Assembly: GCA_964517495.1 (NCBI GenBank)
Contig: CAZFER010000036.1
Coordinates: 1 to 59,149 of the forward strand
DNA: 59,149 nucleotides
Direction of reading: 5' to 3'
Source: CAZFER01 sp964517495
Lineage (GTDB): Bacteria; Hinthialibacterota; Hinthialibacteria; Hinthialibacterales; Hinthialibacteraceae
Part shown: one piece after another, positions 43,844 through 52,717 of the stretch
Layout: each line of letters starts with the position of its first letter
Position numbering within the stretch: position 1 is the stretch's first letter
Notes under the pieces: model-generated
The model's input: only the letters and a program-made list of their open reading frames with translations
Told to the model about the DNA's origin: nothing
The model's database searches: none
Made by a program: the position numbers and the translations under genes

Positions 43844-44134
43844 ATGCAGACCCGAGATGATTTAAACACATCGAAAGTGGTTTTGATTGGAATTGTTTCC
43901 GCGCTTCTGCTCTTTATTATCATTGTTGGGATACAAGCGTGGTTTTATAATTATTATGAAGCTGAATATCAAAAGAAAGTGGTTGCCCAACAACCGGAAG
44001 AATTGAATGCACTTACGGCTGACCAGCAAGAAACGCTCAACGGTTATCGATGGATTGACAAGAAAAAACAAGTGGTGGGGATTCCAATCGATCGGGCGAT
44101 GGACTTATTAGTCAAAGAAGCAAAGCAACAATAA
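43844..44134 (+). CDS. Small single-TM protein of the ACIII operon
   Basis: This 96-residue protein has one TM helix (about 11-32, VVLIGIVSALLLFIIIVG). A soluble part follows with the short conserved-looking stretch YRWIDKKKQVVGIPIDRAMDLLV. Small proteins with this last motif are known from many ACIII-caa3 operons between actF and the Sco gene, usually unnamed. It may be an ActG-like assembly or structural subunit. It starts eight bases after actF with AGGTG as ribosome site. Confidence 0.65.
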   Translation: MQTRDDLNTSKVVLIGIVSALLLFIIIVGIQAWFYNYYEAEYQKKVVAQQPEELNALTADQQETLNGYRWIDKKKQVVGIPIDRAMDLLVKEAKQQ

Positions 44135-44160
44135 TCCTTCTCATACAAAAAGGTTCTATT

Positions 44161-45033
44161 ATGAAACATTTAAAACCATATAATTATTTTTTATCTGCCT
44201 TACTTTCATTTACTTTCATTTTTGGTGTTATCGCTCAATCGGTAAGCGCTCAACGAGCCGAGCAAACTCCAGAGGAATTGATTGACGTCGAAATTGAGGA
44301 ACATCTTAATGCCGCATTGCCCCTTAACCTTGAGTTCAAGAATGAAAGAGATCAAACAGTTAAGCTGAAAAATTATTTTGGCAATGACAAACCGGTCATT
44401 TTAACATTGGTCTACTTCCGTTGCCCCATGCTGTGTGGCCTGCTTTTAAATGGCATGTTGGAAGGACTGAAGGAATTAAAAATGAGCGCGGGTGAGGAGT
44501 TTGAAATTGTAACCCTCAGTTTTGATCCATTGGAAACCCCTGCGTTGGCCCAACGGAAAAAACAAAGCATGCTCAAAGAATATGGCCGAGCGGGAGCAGA
44601 CAAAGGATGGCATTTTTTGACCGGCCGAGAGAATAATATTAAACGCCTTACAGAGACGATTGGTTTTAAATACACCTTTGTTGAAGAACGAAATGAATAT
44701 GCCCATGCAGCAGCAATCTTCGTTTGCACGCCAGATGGACGCATTTCACGGTATTTGTATGGAATCCAATATGATCACCAAACCCTTCGCCTCTCACTGG
44801 TGGAGGCATCCAATGGCAATATCGGTAATACGCTCGACCAAATCATGCTGTATTGCTATCACTACGATCCAGATTCACGACGATATGCACCGGTTGCGAT
44901 GAACATCATGCGGGCGGGTGGTATTTTAACCGTGATTATTTTAGGGACAGTCCTCACTGTCTTTTGGGTAAGAGAGTCAAGACGTAAAAAAGCCATTGTG
45001 GAAGAAAACGGGGAAAAACAGGTTAATTCATAA
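44161..45033 (+). CDS. SCO1/SenC-type copper chaperone for CuA assembly
   Basis: This 290-residue periplasmic thioredoxin-fold protein has a signal/anchor (about 8-30). The copper-binding motif is CPMLC (Cys88 and Cys92), within VILTLVYFRCPMLCGLLLNG, and the conserved His is in EYAHAAAIFVC. A C-terminal TM helix (about 255-275, ILTVIILGTVLTVFWV) is unlike most one-anchor Sco proteins. The product delivers copper to the CuA site of the oxidase subunit II encoded next. Its stop codon overlaps the coxB start by one base (TAATG), which implies translational coupling. Confidence 0.93.
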   Translation: MKHLKPYNYFLSALLSFTFIFGVIAQSVSAQRAEQTPEELIDVEIEEHLNAALPLNLEFKNERDQTVKLKNYFGNDKPVILTLVYFRCPMLCGLLLNGMLEGLKELKMSAGEEFEIVTLSFDPLETPALAQRKKQSMLKEYGRAGADKGWHFLTGRENNIKRLTETIGFKYTFVEERNEYAHAAAIFVCTPDGRISRYLYGIQYDHQTLRLSLVEASNGNIGNTLDQIMLYCYHYDPDSRRYAPVAMNIMRAGGILTVIILGTVLTVFWVRESRRKKAIVEENGEKQVNS

Positions 45034-46079
45034 TGATTTCAAATTTCGTCGAATTTTTGAAGCCCATTTTTCAGGCTCAATCGCCCGGCTCGTTTTGGAT
45101 GCCTCCTCAAGCATCAACCACGGCATCCAAGGTGGATTTTGTTTTTTACTTTATCACGGGGATTGCGATTTTCTTCTTTGTCTTAATCGTCACCCTGATG
45201 GTTCTATTCATTTTTTTATACCGGCGGCGCGAAGGGCATAAGGAACAACAAACCACGACTCATAATACAACGCTTGAGATGGTATGGACTATCATACCCC
45301 TTATCATTGTGATCATTATTTTCTACTTTGGCTTCCAAGCATTTATGGATAATGCAGTTATACCGGCCAATGCCTATGAAATCAAAGTGTACGGTCAAAA
45401 ATGGAATTGGAACTTCATGTACCCCAAAACCGGCCATTTTGATCAGGATCTTCATGTTCCGGTTGATACCCCAGTCAAATTAACCATCATCTCAGAAGAT
45501 GTTACACATAGTCTTTTCATCCCGGCGTTTCGATTAAAAATGGATGCTGTGCCTGGCCGTTATACATACGCTTGGTTTCGAGCAAACCAAGAAGGTGAAT
45601 TTCCACTCTATTGTGCGGAATATTGTGGCACCCAACATTCTGATATGACAGCTATGGTGGTCGTACATCCTCCGGGTGAGTTCGAAAAATGGTTGCGGGA
45701 AGCATCCGATTTTCTCAAGAAAATGCCACCCGCTGAAGCCGGAGAGCGATTATATCAACTTCGAGGCTGCAAACAATGCCACTCAATCGATGGAACATCC
45801 GGCCAAGGCCCATCATTGAAAGATATTTGGGGAGAAGAAATATCCTTGCGTGATGGTTCCCGTGTCACCGTAAATGAAAATTACATCCGTGAGTCCCTCC
45901 TCGAACCCAACGCCAAAGTGGTTGCCGGTTATGATGCCATTATGCCGACCGCGCAAGGTAAGCTCAACAATGAAGAAATTGACGCCATTATCGAGTTCAT
46001 CAAATCCATTGGCTCAGAACATGAAAACAATGAAGACGAGAATGGTAATGGCGAAACAACTCAAGAAGAATCCAACTAA
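45033..46079 (+). CDS. coxB: caa3-type cytochrome c oxidase subunit II with fused cytochrome c
   Basis: This 348-residue protein has two TM helices (about 35-62 and 83-104). The CuA domain ligands are visible: His159 in VTHSLFIPAF, Cys194 and Cys198 in CAEYCGTQH, His202 and Met205. A C-terminal c-type cytochrome is attached with CKQCH (246-250) and likely Met ligand in YDAIMPTAQG. The fused heme domain defines a caa3-type oxidase, which receives electrons from ACIII without a separate soluble cytochrome. It ends in a Glu/Asn-rich tail (about 25 residues). Confidence 0.95.
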   Translation: MISNFVEFLKPIFQAQSPGSFWMPPQASTTASKVDFVFYFITGIAIFFFVLIVTLMVLFIFLYRRREGHKEQQTTTHNTTLEMVWTIIPLIIVIIIFYFGFQAFMDNAVIPANAYEIKVYGQKWNWNFMYPKTGHFDQDLHVPVDTPVKLTIISEDVTHSLFIPAFRLKMDAVPGRYTYAWFRANQEGEFPLYCAEYCGTQHSDMTAMVVVHPPGEFEKWLREASDFLKKMPPAEAGERLYQLRGCKQCHSIDGTSGQGPSLKDIWGEEISLRDGSRVTVNENYIRESLLEPNAKVVAGYDAIMPTAQGKLNNEEIDAIIEFIKSIGSEHENNEDENGNGETTQEESN

Positions 46080-46121
46080 TGCATTGATCAAAACTGATTA
46101 ATATGATTAATGGAGAAAACA

Positions 46122-47816
46122 ATGTCCGTTGCTGGAACATTAGACCATCAGTCAACTCATACCCCTTACTCACACCAGGAAGATAACTATCTGACTCATG
46201 AGCGTGGTTTTTTATCCTGGTTATATACCATCGATCATAAGCGGATTGGCATCATGTACATGGTGTCCATTCTATTATTTTTCTTTGTGGGTGGATTAAT
46301 GGCCCTGCTGGTTCGAACCGAACTGCTTGCTATGGGCCAAACCATTGTGAATGCCGATCAATATAATAAATTATTTACCCTTCATGGCGCGATCATGATC
46401 TTTCTGTTCATCATTCCTGGTATCCCCGCCATGTTGGGGAACTTTACCTTGCCGATTATGTTGGGAGCTAAGGATGTTGCTTTCCCCCGACTTAATCTTG
46501 CGAGTTATTATTTGTATGTGTTTGGCGCCCTATTTGCACTCTTTTCAATTATAGCCGGTGGTGTTGATACAGGTTGGACTTTTTACACCCCTTACAGTAC
46601 AACCACAGAAGTCAGTAGCCATTACGGGGTTGTATTTGTGACAATGGGTGCTTTTATACTGGGGTTCAGCTCAATATTCACAGGTTTAAACTTTGTCGTC
46701 ACGATCCATAAACTGCGTCCAAAAGGGATGACCTGGTTTAAAATGCCCTTGTTTTTATGGGGAATCTATGGAACAGCGATCATCCAAATTCTGGCTACAC
46801 CGGTGCTGGGTATTACACTCCTTCTTTTAATCGTTGAACGAACATTGGGATTTGGAATTTTTGATCCAAACCTGGGTGGGGATCCCGTGCTTTATCAGCA
46901 CTTCTTCTGGTTTTACTCCCACCCAGCGGTATATATTATGATTCTCCCGGCGATGGGAGTTATTTCAGAAGTCATTCCCGTCTTTAGCCGTAAACACATA
47001 TTCGGTTACAAATTCATTGCTTATAGCAGTATTGCGATTGCTCTGCTTGGTTTTCTGGTCTGGGGACACCATATGTTCACCAGCGGCCAATCACCGCTTA
47101 TGAATGCAATCTTTAGTTTATTAACATTCAGTGTTTCCATTCCATCGGCCATCAAAGTTTTTAACTGGTTGGCTACGATGTATAAGGGAAATATCGATTT
47201 AAAAACACCAATGTGTTATGCGATTTCATTTATATTCCTCTTCGGGCTCGGGGGCTTGACTGGTCTCCATCTGGGAGCCCTGGCATCGGATATTCACTTG
47301 CATGACACATACTTTGTTGTTGCCCATTTCCATTATGTGATGTTCGGGACGGTAATTGCTCTATTGGCTGGTCTTTATTATTGGTGGCCCAAGATGTTTG
47401 GGGTTATGTATAATGAAAATTGGGGGCGGTTGGCCTGTTTATTAATATTCATCGGTTTCAATATGACTTTTTTCCCTCAATTTGTAATGGGCAGTCATGG
47501 CATGCCACGGCGCTATTACGATTACGATCCTGAATTCTGGCAATATCATATGATGTCATCCATTGGCGCCTATGTTCAAGCGATCGGTTTTCTATTGGCA
47601 GCCTGGACTTTATTGCACGCCCTCTTCCGAGGTAAAAAAGCGCCCTCAAATCCCTGGGGAAGCAATTCACTCGAATGGCATTGCAGTTCACCACCACCGC
47701 ATCACAACTTTGAGACCACACCCGATGCTGGTGATCCATATGATTATCGAAACCTGGTTTATGATGAATCAATCCGAGGGTATGTGGTCAAACCACCTGA
47801 ACCTGCAACATCATAG
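46122..47816 (+). CDS. coxA: Cytochrome c oxidase subunit I (A2-type heme-copper oxidase)
   Basis: This protein of about 564 residues has 12 or more TM helices. The ligands are heme a His in FTLHGAIMIF, CuB His and cross-linked Tyr in YSHPAVYIMILP, His-His in WGHHMFTSG, and heme a/a3 His in VAHFHYVMFG. The YSHPxV motif replaces the E286-type GHPEVY and defines the A2 subfamily, as in Thermus caa3 oxidases. The start ATG at 46122 has GGAG upstream; the ATG at 46110 is also in frame. The enzyme reduces oxygen and pumps protons. C-terminal tail residues WHCSSPPPHHNF are common in the group. Confidence 0.95.
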   Translation: MSVAGTLDHQSTHTPYSHQEDNYLTHERGFLSWLYTIDHKRIGIMYMVSILLFFFVGGLMALLVRTELLAMGQTIVNADQYNKLFTLHGAIMIFLFIIPGIPAMLGNFTLPIMLGAKDVAFPRLNLASYYLYVFGALFALFSIIAGGVDTGWTFYTPYSTTTEVSSHYGVVFVTMGAFILGFSSIFTGLNFVVTIHKLRPKGMTWFKMPLFLWGIYGTAIIQILATPVLGITLLLLIVERTLGFGIFDPNLGGDPVLYQHFFWFYSHPAVYIMILPAMGVISEVIPVFSRKHIFGYKFIAYSSIAIALLGFLVWGHHMFTSGQSPLMNAIFSLLTFSVSIPSAIKVFNWLATMYKGNIDLKTPMCYAISFIFLFGLGGLTGLHLGALASDIHLHDTYFVVAHFHYVMFGTVIALLAGLYYWWPKMFGVMYNENWGRLACLLIFIGFNMTFFPQFVMGSHGMPRRYYDYDPEFWQYHMMSSIGAYVQAIGFLLAAWTLLHALFRGKKAPSNPWGSNSLEWHCSSPPPHHNFETTPDAGDPYDYRNLVYDESIRGYVVKPPEPATS

Positions 47817-47862
47817 GGTTTAAAATAATATACATAAGGAATATATATAAGAGGTAACGTTT

Positions 47863-48738
47863 ATGGCGCATTCGGCAAATAAAACGGAGGGTCACGACGA
47901 ACACGGCCATTTGCCCCAGTTGCAACATCATTTCGATACGCCTGAGCAGCAATTTGAATCCGGCAAGTTGGGGATGTGGATTTTTTTGGCCACTGAAATT
48001 CTATTGTTTGGTGGTCTGTTTTGCGCTTATTCCGTTTATCGAAGCAATCACCCCGAAATTTTTGTTTATGCCCATCAATATCTTGATGTACTCCTTGGTG
48101 CCTTGAATACAGTGGTGTTAATTTTCAGCAGTTTCACCATGGCATGGGCTGTGCGATGTTCACAACTCAATCAAATCAAAGCATTAATCACCCTACTTTC
48201 CATTACCCTATTTTGCGGCTTTGTGTTTTTAGGCGTGAAGTACGTTGAATATGAACACAAATGGAAGGATGGGCTGCTTTGGGGAGAGAATTATAATCCC
48301 ACTCATCACGGCGAAGAGATAACACATTCTGGCAACCAGGAACAGGGTGAAAATCATTCACAAGCCACACAACCTGATAGTGAATCAAGTTCTGACGCAC
48401 AAATATCCGGCGCCACGCCTGGCGAAGAAAAATCATTAATTCCGGATGCAGCTGTTGGACCAACAGGATTGAGTCCTGGTGAGCATGACGATTCCACATC
48501 TCACGGTAAAGCTCCTTCAAATGTGCACATTTTCTTTGGTATTTATTTTGCCATGACCGGTCTGCACGGGGTACACGTCATTGTCGGGATGCTCGCGATT
48601 GGCTGGCTGGTGGTTCGTTCGGTTAAAGGCCATTTTAGCAGTGACTATTACACACCGGTTGATATGGTGGGATTATATTGGCACCTTGTTGACTTGATCT
48701 GGATATACTTATTCCCCTTGCTTTATTTAATCGGATAA
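47863..48738 (+). CDS. coxC: Cytochrome c oxidase subunit III (first copy, with hydrophilic insertion)
   Basis: This 291-residue protein matches subunit III at both ends: KLGMWIFLATEILLFGGLFCAY at the start and HIFFGIYFAMTGLHGVHVIVGM, DMVGLYWHLVDLIWIYLFPLLYLIG at the end. In the middle, about 80 residues (140-220) of hydrophilic, His/Glu/Ser-rich sequence (THHGEEITHSGNQEQGENH) interrupt the fold between TM segments. An AGAGGT ribosome site precedes the ATG. It is followed by coxD and by a second, shorter subunit III. Confidence 0.92.
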   Translation: MAHSANKTEGHDEHGHLPQLQHHFDTPEQQFESGKLGMWIFLATEILLFGGLFCAYSVYRSNHPEIFVYAHQYLDVLLGALNTVVLIFSSFTMAWAVRCSQLNQIKALITLLSITLFCGFVFLGVKYVEYEHKWKDGLLWGENYNPTHHGEEITHSGNQEQGENHSQATQPDSESSSDAQISGATPGEEKSLIPDAAVGPTGLSPGEHDDSTSHGKAPSNVHIFFGIYFAMTGLHGVHVIVGMLAIGWLVVRSVKGHFSSDYYTPVDMVGLYWHLVDLIWIYLFPLLYLIG

Positions 48739-48772
48739 CATTGAAATCTATCAATGCTTAGGAGACAATTCA

Positions 48773-49135
48773 ATGAGTGATCAGCATTCATCCAATCATA
48801 CAAATCACCATCATCCACAAGTTGGGCATGTGGTTTCAATGAAAATCCTTGTGGGAGTGTGGCTTGCGTTAATGGCGCTGACATATCTGACGGTAGCCGC
48901 GACGTGGGTTGATTTAGGTTCTTTCAATTTGATTGTCGCTATTTTAATAGCGACAGTGAAAGCCTCGCTGGTGGTGTTGTTTTTTATGCACTTATTATAC
49001 GACCATCCTTTTAATGGTTTCATTTTCATCGTATCATTGTTTTTTGTAGGGCTGTTTATCGTATTGGCCATGCTTGATTCGGCAGAATATAAACCACACA
49101 TGATCGAAGGCTATGCACCAAAAATCAACCGATGA
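48773..49135 (+). CDS. coxD: Cytochrome c oxidase subunit IV (prokaryotic CtaF-like)
   Basis: This 120-residue protein has three TM helices: MKILVGVWLALMALTYLTVAA, FNLIVAILIATVKASLVVLFF and FIFIVSLFFVGLFIVLAML. An N-terminal His-rich tail (SDQHSSNHTNHHHPQVGH) precedes the first helix. It matches the prokaryotic subunit IV family by TM pattern and by its place behind coxC. A GGAG ribosome site is seen. Its stop overlaps the next start (ATGA), suggesting coupled translation. Confidence 0.88.
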   Translation: MSDQHSSNHTNHHHPQVGHVVSMKILVGVWLALMALTYLTVAATWVDLGSFNLIVAILIATVKASLVVLFFMHLLYDHPFNGFIFIVSLFFVGLFIVLAMLDSAEYKPHMIEGYAPKINR

Positions 49136-49746
49136 GTGATACAGTACAAACACAACAAGAATCTCAGAACAAGACAAACCCCCATTTTCAGGAAGAAATT
49201 CCTGGAGCGGGGAAATTGGGGATGTATATTTTTATTGCTTCCCTTTCCATGCTGTTCATTGCAAGCATGATGGGCTACCTGGTTATCCGATCTCGAGCGG
49301 AGCAATGGCCCCCAGCCGGTATGCCAAGCCTTCCGGAAGGGCTTTGGTTAAGTACCTTATGGATTATCTTGAGCAGTATAACCACTCAATGTAGTTTTAA
49401 TGCCATTAAACGAAATCACATCCGCAAATCGGCTAATTACCTGGTCGTCACATTTTGTTTGGGATTCATTTTTCTGGTCACTCAGATTACCAATTGGTAT
49501 GGGCTTATCCAAGCCGATATTTTAAAAACGGCCAATTTATATGCCTTTACATTCTATATGTTGACAGGATTGCATGCTTTACACGTTCTTGGTGGATTAA
49601 TTCCAATGGCAATCGTATTAGGAAAAACCTTCAAAAATCGATACAATCATTCCTATTATCCCGGAATTCATTACTGCACCATTTATTGGCATTTTTTGAT
49701 GGTGGTGTGGTTAATCATGTTTGTTTTACTTCAACTGGCCGGATAA
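49132..49746 (+). CDS. Second heme-copper oxidase subunit III-like protein
   Basis: This 204-residue protein has the subunit III pattern: GKLGMYIFIASLSMLFIASMMGYL, YAFTFYMLTGLHALHVLGGLIPM and YYPGIHYCTIYWHFLMVVWLIMFVLLQLAG. It lacks the long central insertion of the first copy and is more like short forms (CtaE-like). Tandem subunit III genes after coxD occur in several caa3/ACIII operons. The distinct lengths suggest non-identical roles or a duplication followed by divergence. It is the last gene of the respiratory operon; only 41 bases separate it from the convergent flippase gene. Confidence 0.88.
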   Translation: MSDTVQTQQESQNKTNPHFQEEIPGAGKLGMYIFIASLSMLFIASMMGYLVIRSRAEQWPPAGMPSLPEGLWLSTLWIILSSITTQCSFNAIKRNHIRKSANYLVVTFCLGFIFLVTQITNWYGLIQADILKTANLYAFTFYMLTGLHALHVLGGLIPMAIVLGKTFKNRYNHSYYPGIHYCTIYWHFLMVVWLIMFVLLQLAG

Positions 49747-49787
49747 GTGAATTGATGATGGTGAACTTCTTCCTGATCCCCTATACC

Positions 49788-50816
49788 TTAACGCAGACGC
49801 AATAACATCATCAAACCAATTAATCCCGTTACCACATTAACAAGCACCTGACAGCCATGCATAAAAAAGCCAATGGCTATGGCCTTTTCATCCCCAATGC
49901 CTGCCAAGGTAACCAAGGCGACCGCCCATCCGCTTTCAATTACTCCAAAGCCACTGATTGAAAACGGAATCGCCGAGACAAATATCACCAGTGTAATCAC
50001 GAGAAGTAATATCCCCAAATTGGCCTGTAAGCCTACGGCCGATAAAAGCAAGAGATAAAACCCGATACTGGAACCATAGGTTAATATGGAATAAAGAAAT
50101 GTATGGACAAATAGCCGGGGATGGCGTAGGCGTCCCAATTGCTCAGGGATTTCATCCAGACGTTCACCGATTTGATTTAATAAAGCCAAATCGCGCCAAG
50201 GTGTTAAACCAATGACGTATCGCCAGAAGGAAATACCAATTCTGACCAATGGCGCTGCGAAATACAAAACCAAGATAATAAAAACTAAACCTAAGATTGA
50301 CGAAACTAATAAACCAGGAGCACGTTCCAACTCCTGAGCCCCCCATAGGATAACGCCGAACAATCCCCCTAATACCACCAACAGCATTTCAAACAATCTC
50401 GCTCCAAAAAGACTACTTAAGCCTTCACTCACTTTTTGATTCAAGTAACGCCTTAGAAGAGCGGGATAGGATATTTCACCGGTCATGAAGGGCAGAGTTC
50501 TAACCAGAAAATTGTGGTACATGACCACGGGTAAAAGACGGTTGATAGGCAAGTGGTTTTGATTCAATAATGTTCGGAAACGATAGGCCCGGCATATATT
50601 CAAGAATAAATAGAGTCCAAAAGCTGATGGCAATATCCACAAAGGCAATTCGGTTACAATAGTAACGAAATAATTCAAATCGAAACGCCTCAGCAGATAA
50701 ACCACCAAACCAAGGGATACAAAGACACTTAATCCAATCCAAAACACTTGTCGGATGGAGGTCGCTTTATGCTCTGATGGATTTATTATTGCCTTATCAT
50801 TGGGTGGTAATGACAT
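49788..50816 (-). CDS. YbhN/LPG-synthase-like (UPF0104) membrane protein
   Basis: This 342-residue protein has about 8 TM helices. The family pattern includes LFLNICRAYRFRTLLNQN, MYHNFLVRTLPFMTGEISYPALLRRY, EGLSSLFGARLFEMLLVVLGG and AIPFSISGFGVIESGWAVAL. Members are lysylphosphatidylglycerol synthetase TM domains or polyprenyl-linked glycan flippase-like proteins. Five bases separate it from the DegT gene upstream on the same strand, within the surface-glycan cluster. A flippase or lipid-linked role is inferred from context. Confidence 0.8.
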   Translation of the reverse strand: MSLPPNDKAIINPSEHKATSIRQVFWIGLSVFVSLGLVVYLLRRFDLNYFVTIVTELPLWILPSAFGLYLFLNICRAYRFRTLLNQNHLPINRLLPVVMYHNFLVRTLPFMTGEISYPALLRRYLNQKVSEGLSSLFGARLFEMLLVVLGGLFGVILWGAQELERAPGLLVSSILGLVFIILVLYFAAPLVRIGISFWRYVIGLTPWRDLALLNQIGERLDEIPEQLGRLRHPRLFVHTFLYSILTYGSSIGFYLLLLSAVGLQANLGILLLVITLVIFVSAIPFSISGFGVIESGWAVALVTLAGIGDEKAIAIGFFMHGCQVLVNVVTGLIGLMMLLRLR

Positions 50817-50821
50817 AAAAA

Positions 50822-51967
50822 TTATACCGATTGAAGAGCGTCTTTAATGCAAAGAACCACCCAATCCTGATCATCCTCGGTCATATCAGGATACATGGGT
50901 AAGGTGATTAATTCCTGAACCAAGCGTTCAGAAATAGGTAGCATACCAGGAAAACAACCATTTTCCAAATAAAATGGCTGAAGGTGCACGGGTGGATCAA
51001 AGTGCACGCTCGCTCCCACACCTTGGCCGCGTATTTGGGTCAATACCTTATCACGTATATCTTTATTCAATTCAATAGTATACATCTGATAAACATGCTC
51101 AGCACCTTCGGCAACGGTTGGTGTTCTAACATCAGGTGACAATGAAGCAAGAAGTTGGTCATAGCGTTTAGCCAGTTGAATGCGTTTATCATTCATGATG
51201 TCAATCTTTTGCAACTGGTGATACCCTAAGGCCGCTAATGGATTGGGCATGCGGAAGTTATGGCCAGCCATTTCTGCTGCTCGCAGCCAGGGTTTTGTCT
51301 CTTTTTCACGCGCAAAGGTTGTTTTGGCAATTCCATGTGAAATCAATGCCCTCGCTTTTCGGGCAATCTCGTCATCCTGACAAGTGAACATCCCTCCCTC
51401 ACCAGTGGTGATGTTTTTGGTGGGGAAAAAGGAAAAACACCCTATGCCATATGAACCTGCTTGTCGGCCTTTCCATTTTGCCCCCAGGGTTTCCGCACTG
51501 TCTTCGATCAATAACAGGCCGTGTTTCTCACATAACGCGGTGATGTCATCCATTGAGCAAGGCTGACCACCATAATGAACCACCATGATCGCCTCGGTCT
51601 TGTCATTAATGTGAGGACGAAGGGTATCCGCTGTAACATTACGGGTGGCGGCATCCACCTCGCAAAAAACAGGGGTTGCCCCAGAAGTCACAACCGCATT
51701 GGCAGTAGCCACCCACGTCATACTGGGAATAATCACTTCACCTTTAATCCCATGAACCTTAAGCGCCACTTCCAAAGCGGACGTGCATGAATTCATGCAA
51801 ATGGCATGAGGAACACCAATCAGTTTGGCGAAGGCTTCTTCAAACTTGTGATTGTAATCGCCATGCGCCAACCAACCACTGCGGAGAACGTCCGCCACAG
51901 CATTGATTTCTTCATCGCCTATACAAGGGCGACATAAGGGGACATTACGTTTGGTTTGATTGAGCAT
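50822..51967 (-). CDS. DegT/DnrJ/EryC1-family sugar aminotransferase
   Basis: This 381-residue PLP enzyme is intact. It has CMNSCTSALEVALKVHGI, EVIIPSMTWVATANAVVTSGATPVFCEVD and MVVHYGGQPCSMDDITAL. LLIEDSAETLGAKWKGRQAG contains the PLP-contacting Asp, and FSFFPTKNITTGEGGM the Schiff-base Lys. Later NPLAALGYHQLQKIDIMNDKR is family-typical. It aminates nucleotide 4-keto or 3-keto sugars for surface glycans. It lies between the GT2 gene (33 bases) and flippase (5 bases). In contrast, the DegT copy at 33320 is broken. Confidence 0.92.
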   Translation of the reverse strand: MLNQTKRNVPLCRPCIGDEEINAVADVLRSGWLAHGDYNHKFEEAFAKLIGVPHAICMNSCTSALEVALKVHGIKGEVIIPSMTWVATANAVVTSGATPVFCEVDAATRNVTADTLRPHINDKTEAIMVVHYGGQPCSMDDITALCEKHGLLLIEDSAETLGAKWKGRQAGSYGIGCFSFFPTKNITTGEGGMFTCQDDEIARKARALISHGIAKTTFAREKETKPWLRAAEMAGHNFRMPNPLAALGYHQLQKIDIMNDKRIQLAKRYDQLLASLSPDVRTPTVAEGAEHVYQMYTIELNKDIRDKVLTQIRGQGVGASVHFDPPVHLQPFYLENGCFPGMLPISERLVQELITLPMYPDMTEDDQDWVVLCIKDALQSV

Positions 51968-52000
51968 ATATTTATATTAAATCCTTTAGACGTCCATTTT

Positions 52001-52717
52001 TCATGAATAATCATAAAATCCTTTAAAATATCTATACGTGAAACGAAGCATTTCTGGAATGGCGCAAAGCACTTTTAATTTTGAATAATGAGAGCGCCCA
52101 GCAATTCGCGGCCGGTGAGTGATGGGTATTTCCTTCATGGTCGCACCCCGGCGGCCGAAAATCGCCAAAATATAGCGATGGTCGTTTTGCACCATATTTA
52201 ATTGCTTGACAAAGTGATTTTTAACAGCGAAAAAACTACTGCTGACGTCTCGAACCTTTAATCCAAAAACAAGGCACATGTACGAATTGAGAATACGGGT
52301 GGCGGCCCAATAGTAAAAACCATCTTTACGGTTGGCCCGCAGCCCCGTGCCAACATCAAAACCTTCGTCAATCACTAATGAAACCAGGTTGGGAATATCC
52401 TCTGGCTGAGACTGCAAATCACCGGCAAGAAGAACCACCACTTCACCTTTGGCTTCATTAAATGCTGTCGACCAGGCTGCACGTTCACCTTGATTTTTCT
52501 CATGTTTGATCAATTTCAAGGTCGAATATTCATTCGTTAAACGCTCCATGATTTCAAGAGAACTATCCTGGCTTCCATCATCAACCAAGATTTGTTCCCA
52601 ATTGGTTTGAAAACGAGGTGTGATAGCCTGATGCACTCTTTGCACCAGCTCTTCCACATTCGTTTCTTCATTATGAATGGGACTGCAAACACTGAGTTTT
52701 ATAGGAGTATTAGCCAT
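52001..52717 (-). CDS. Family 2 glycosyltransferase (dolichyl-phosphate-type)
   Basis: This 238-residue soluble protein has the GT2 start SVCSPIHNEETNVEELVQRV, the donor-site QILVDDGSQDSSLEIME, HEKNQGERAAWSTAFNEA and VVVLLAGDLQSQPEDIPNLV with the DxQ metal motif. The length and the LAGDLQ.QPED motif fit polyprenyl-phosphate glucosyl/mannosyltransferases (DPM1-like) without membrane domain. Eight bases of overlap link it with the upstream methyltransferase gene. Confidence 0.9.
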   Translation of the reverse strand: MANTPIKLSVCSPIHNEETNVEELVQRVHQAITPRFQTNWEQILVDDGSQDSSLEIMERLTNEYSTLKLIKHEKNQGERAAWSTAFNEAKGEVVVLLAGDLQSQPEDIPNLVSLVIDEGFDVGTGLRANRKDGFYYWAATRILNSYMCLVFGLKVRDVSSSFFAVKNHFVKQLNMVQNDHRYILAIFGRRGATMKEIPITHRPRIAGRSHYSKLKVLCAIPEMLRFTYRYFKGFYDYS

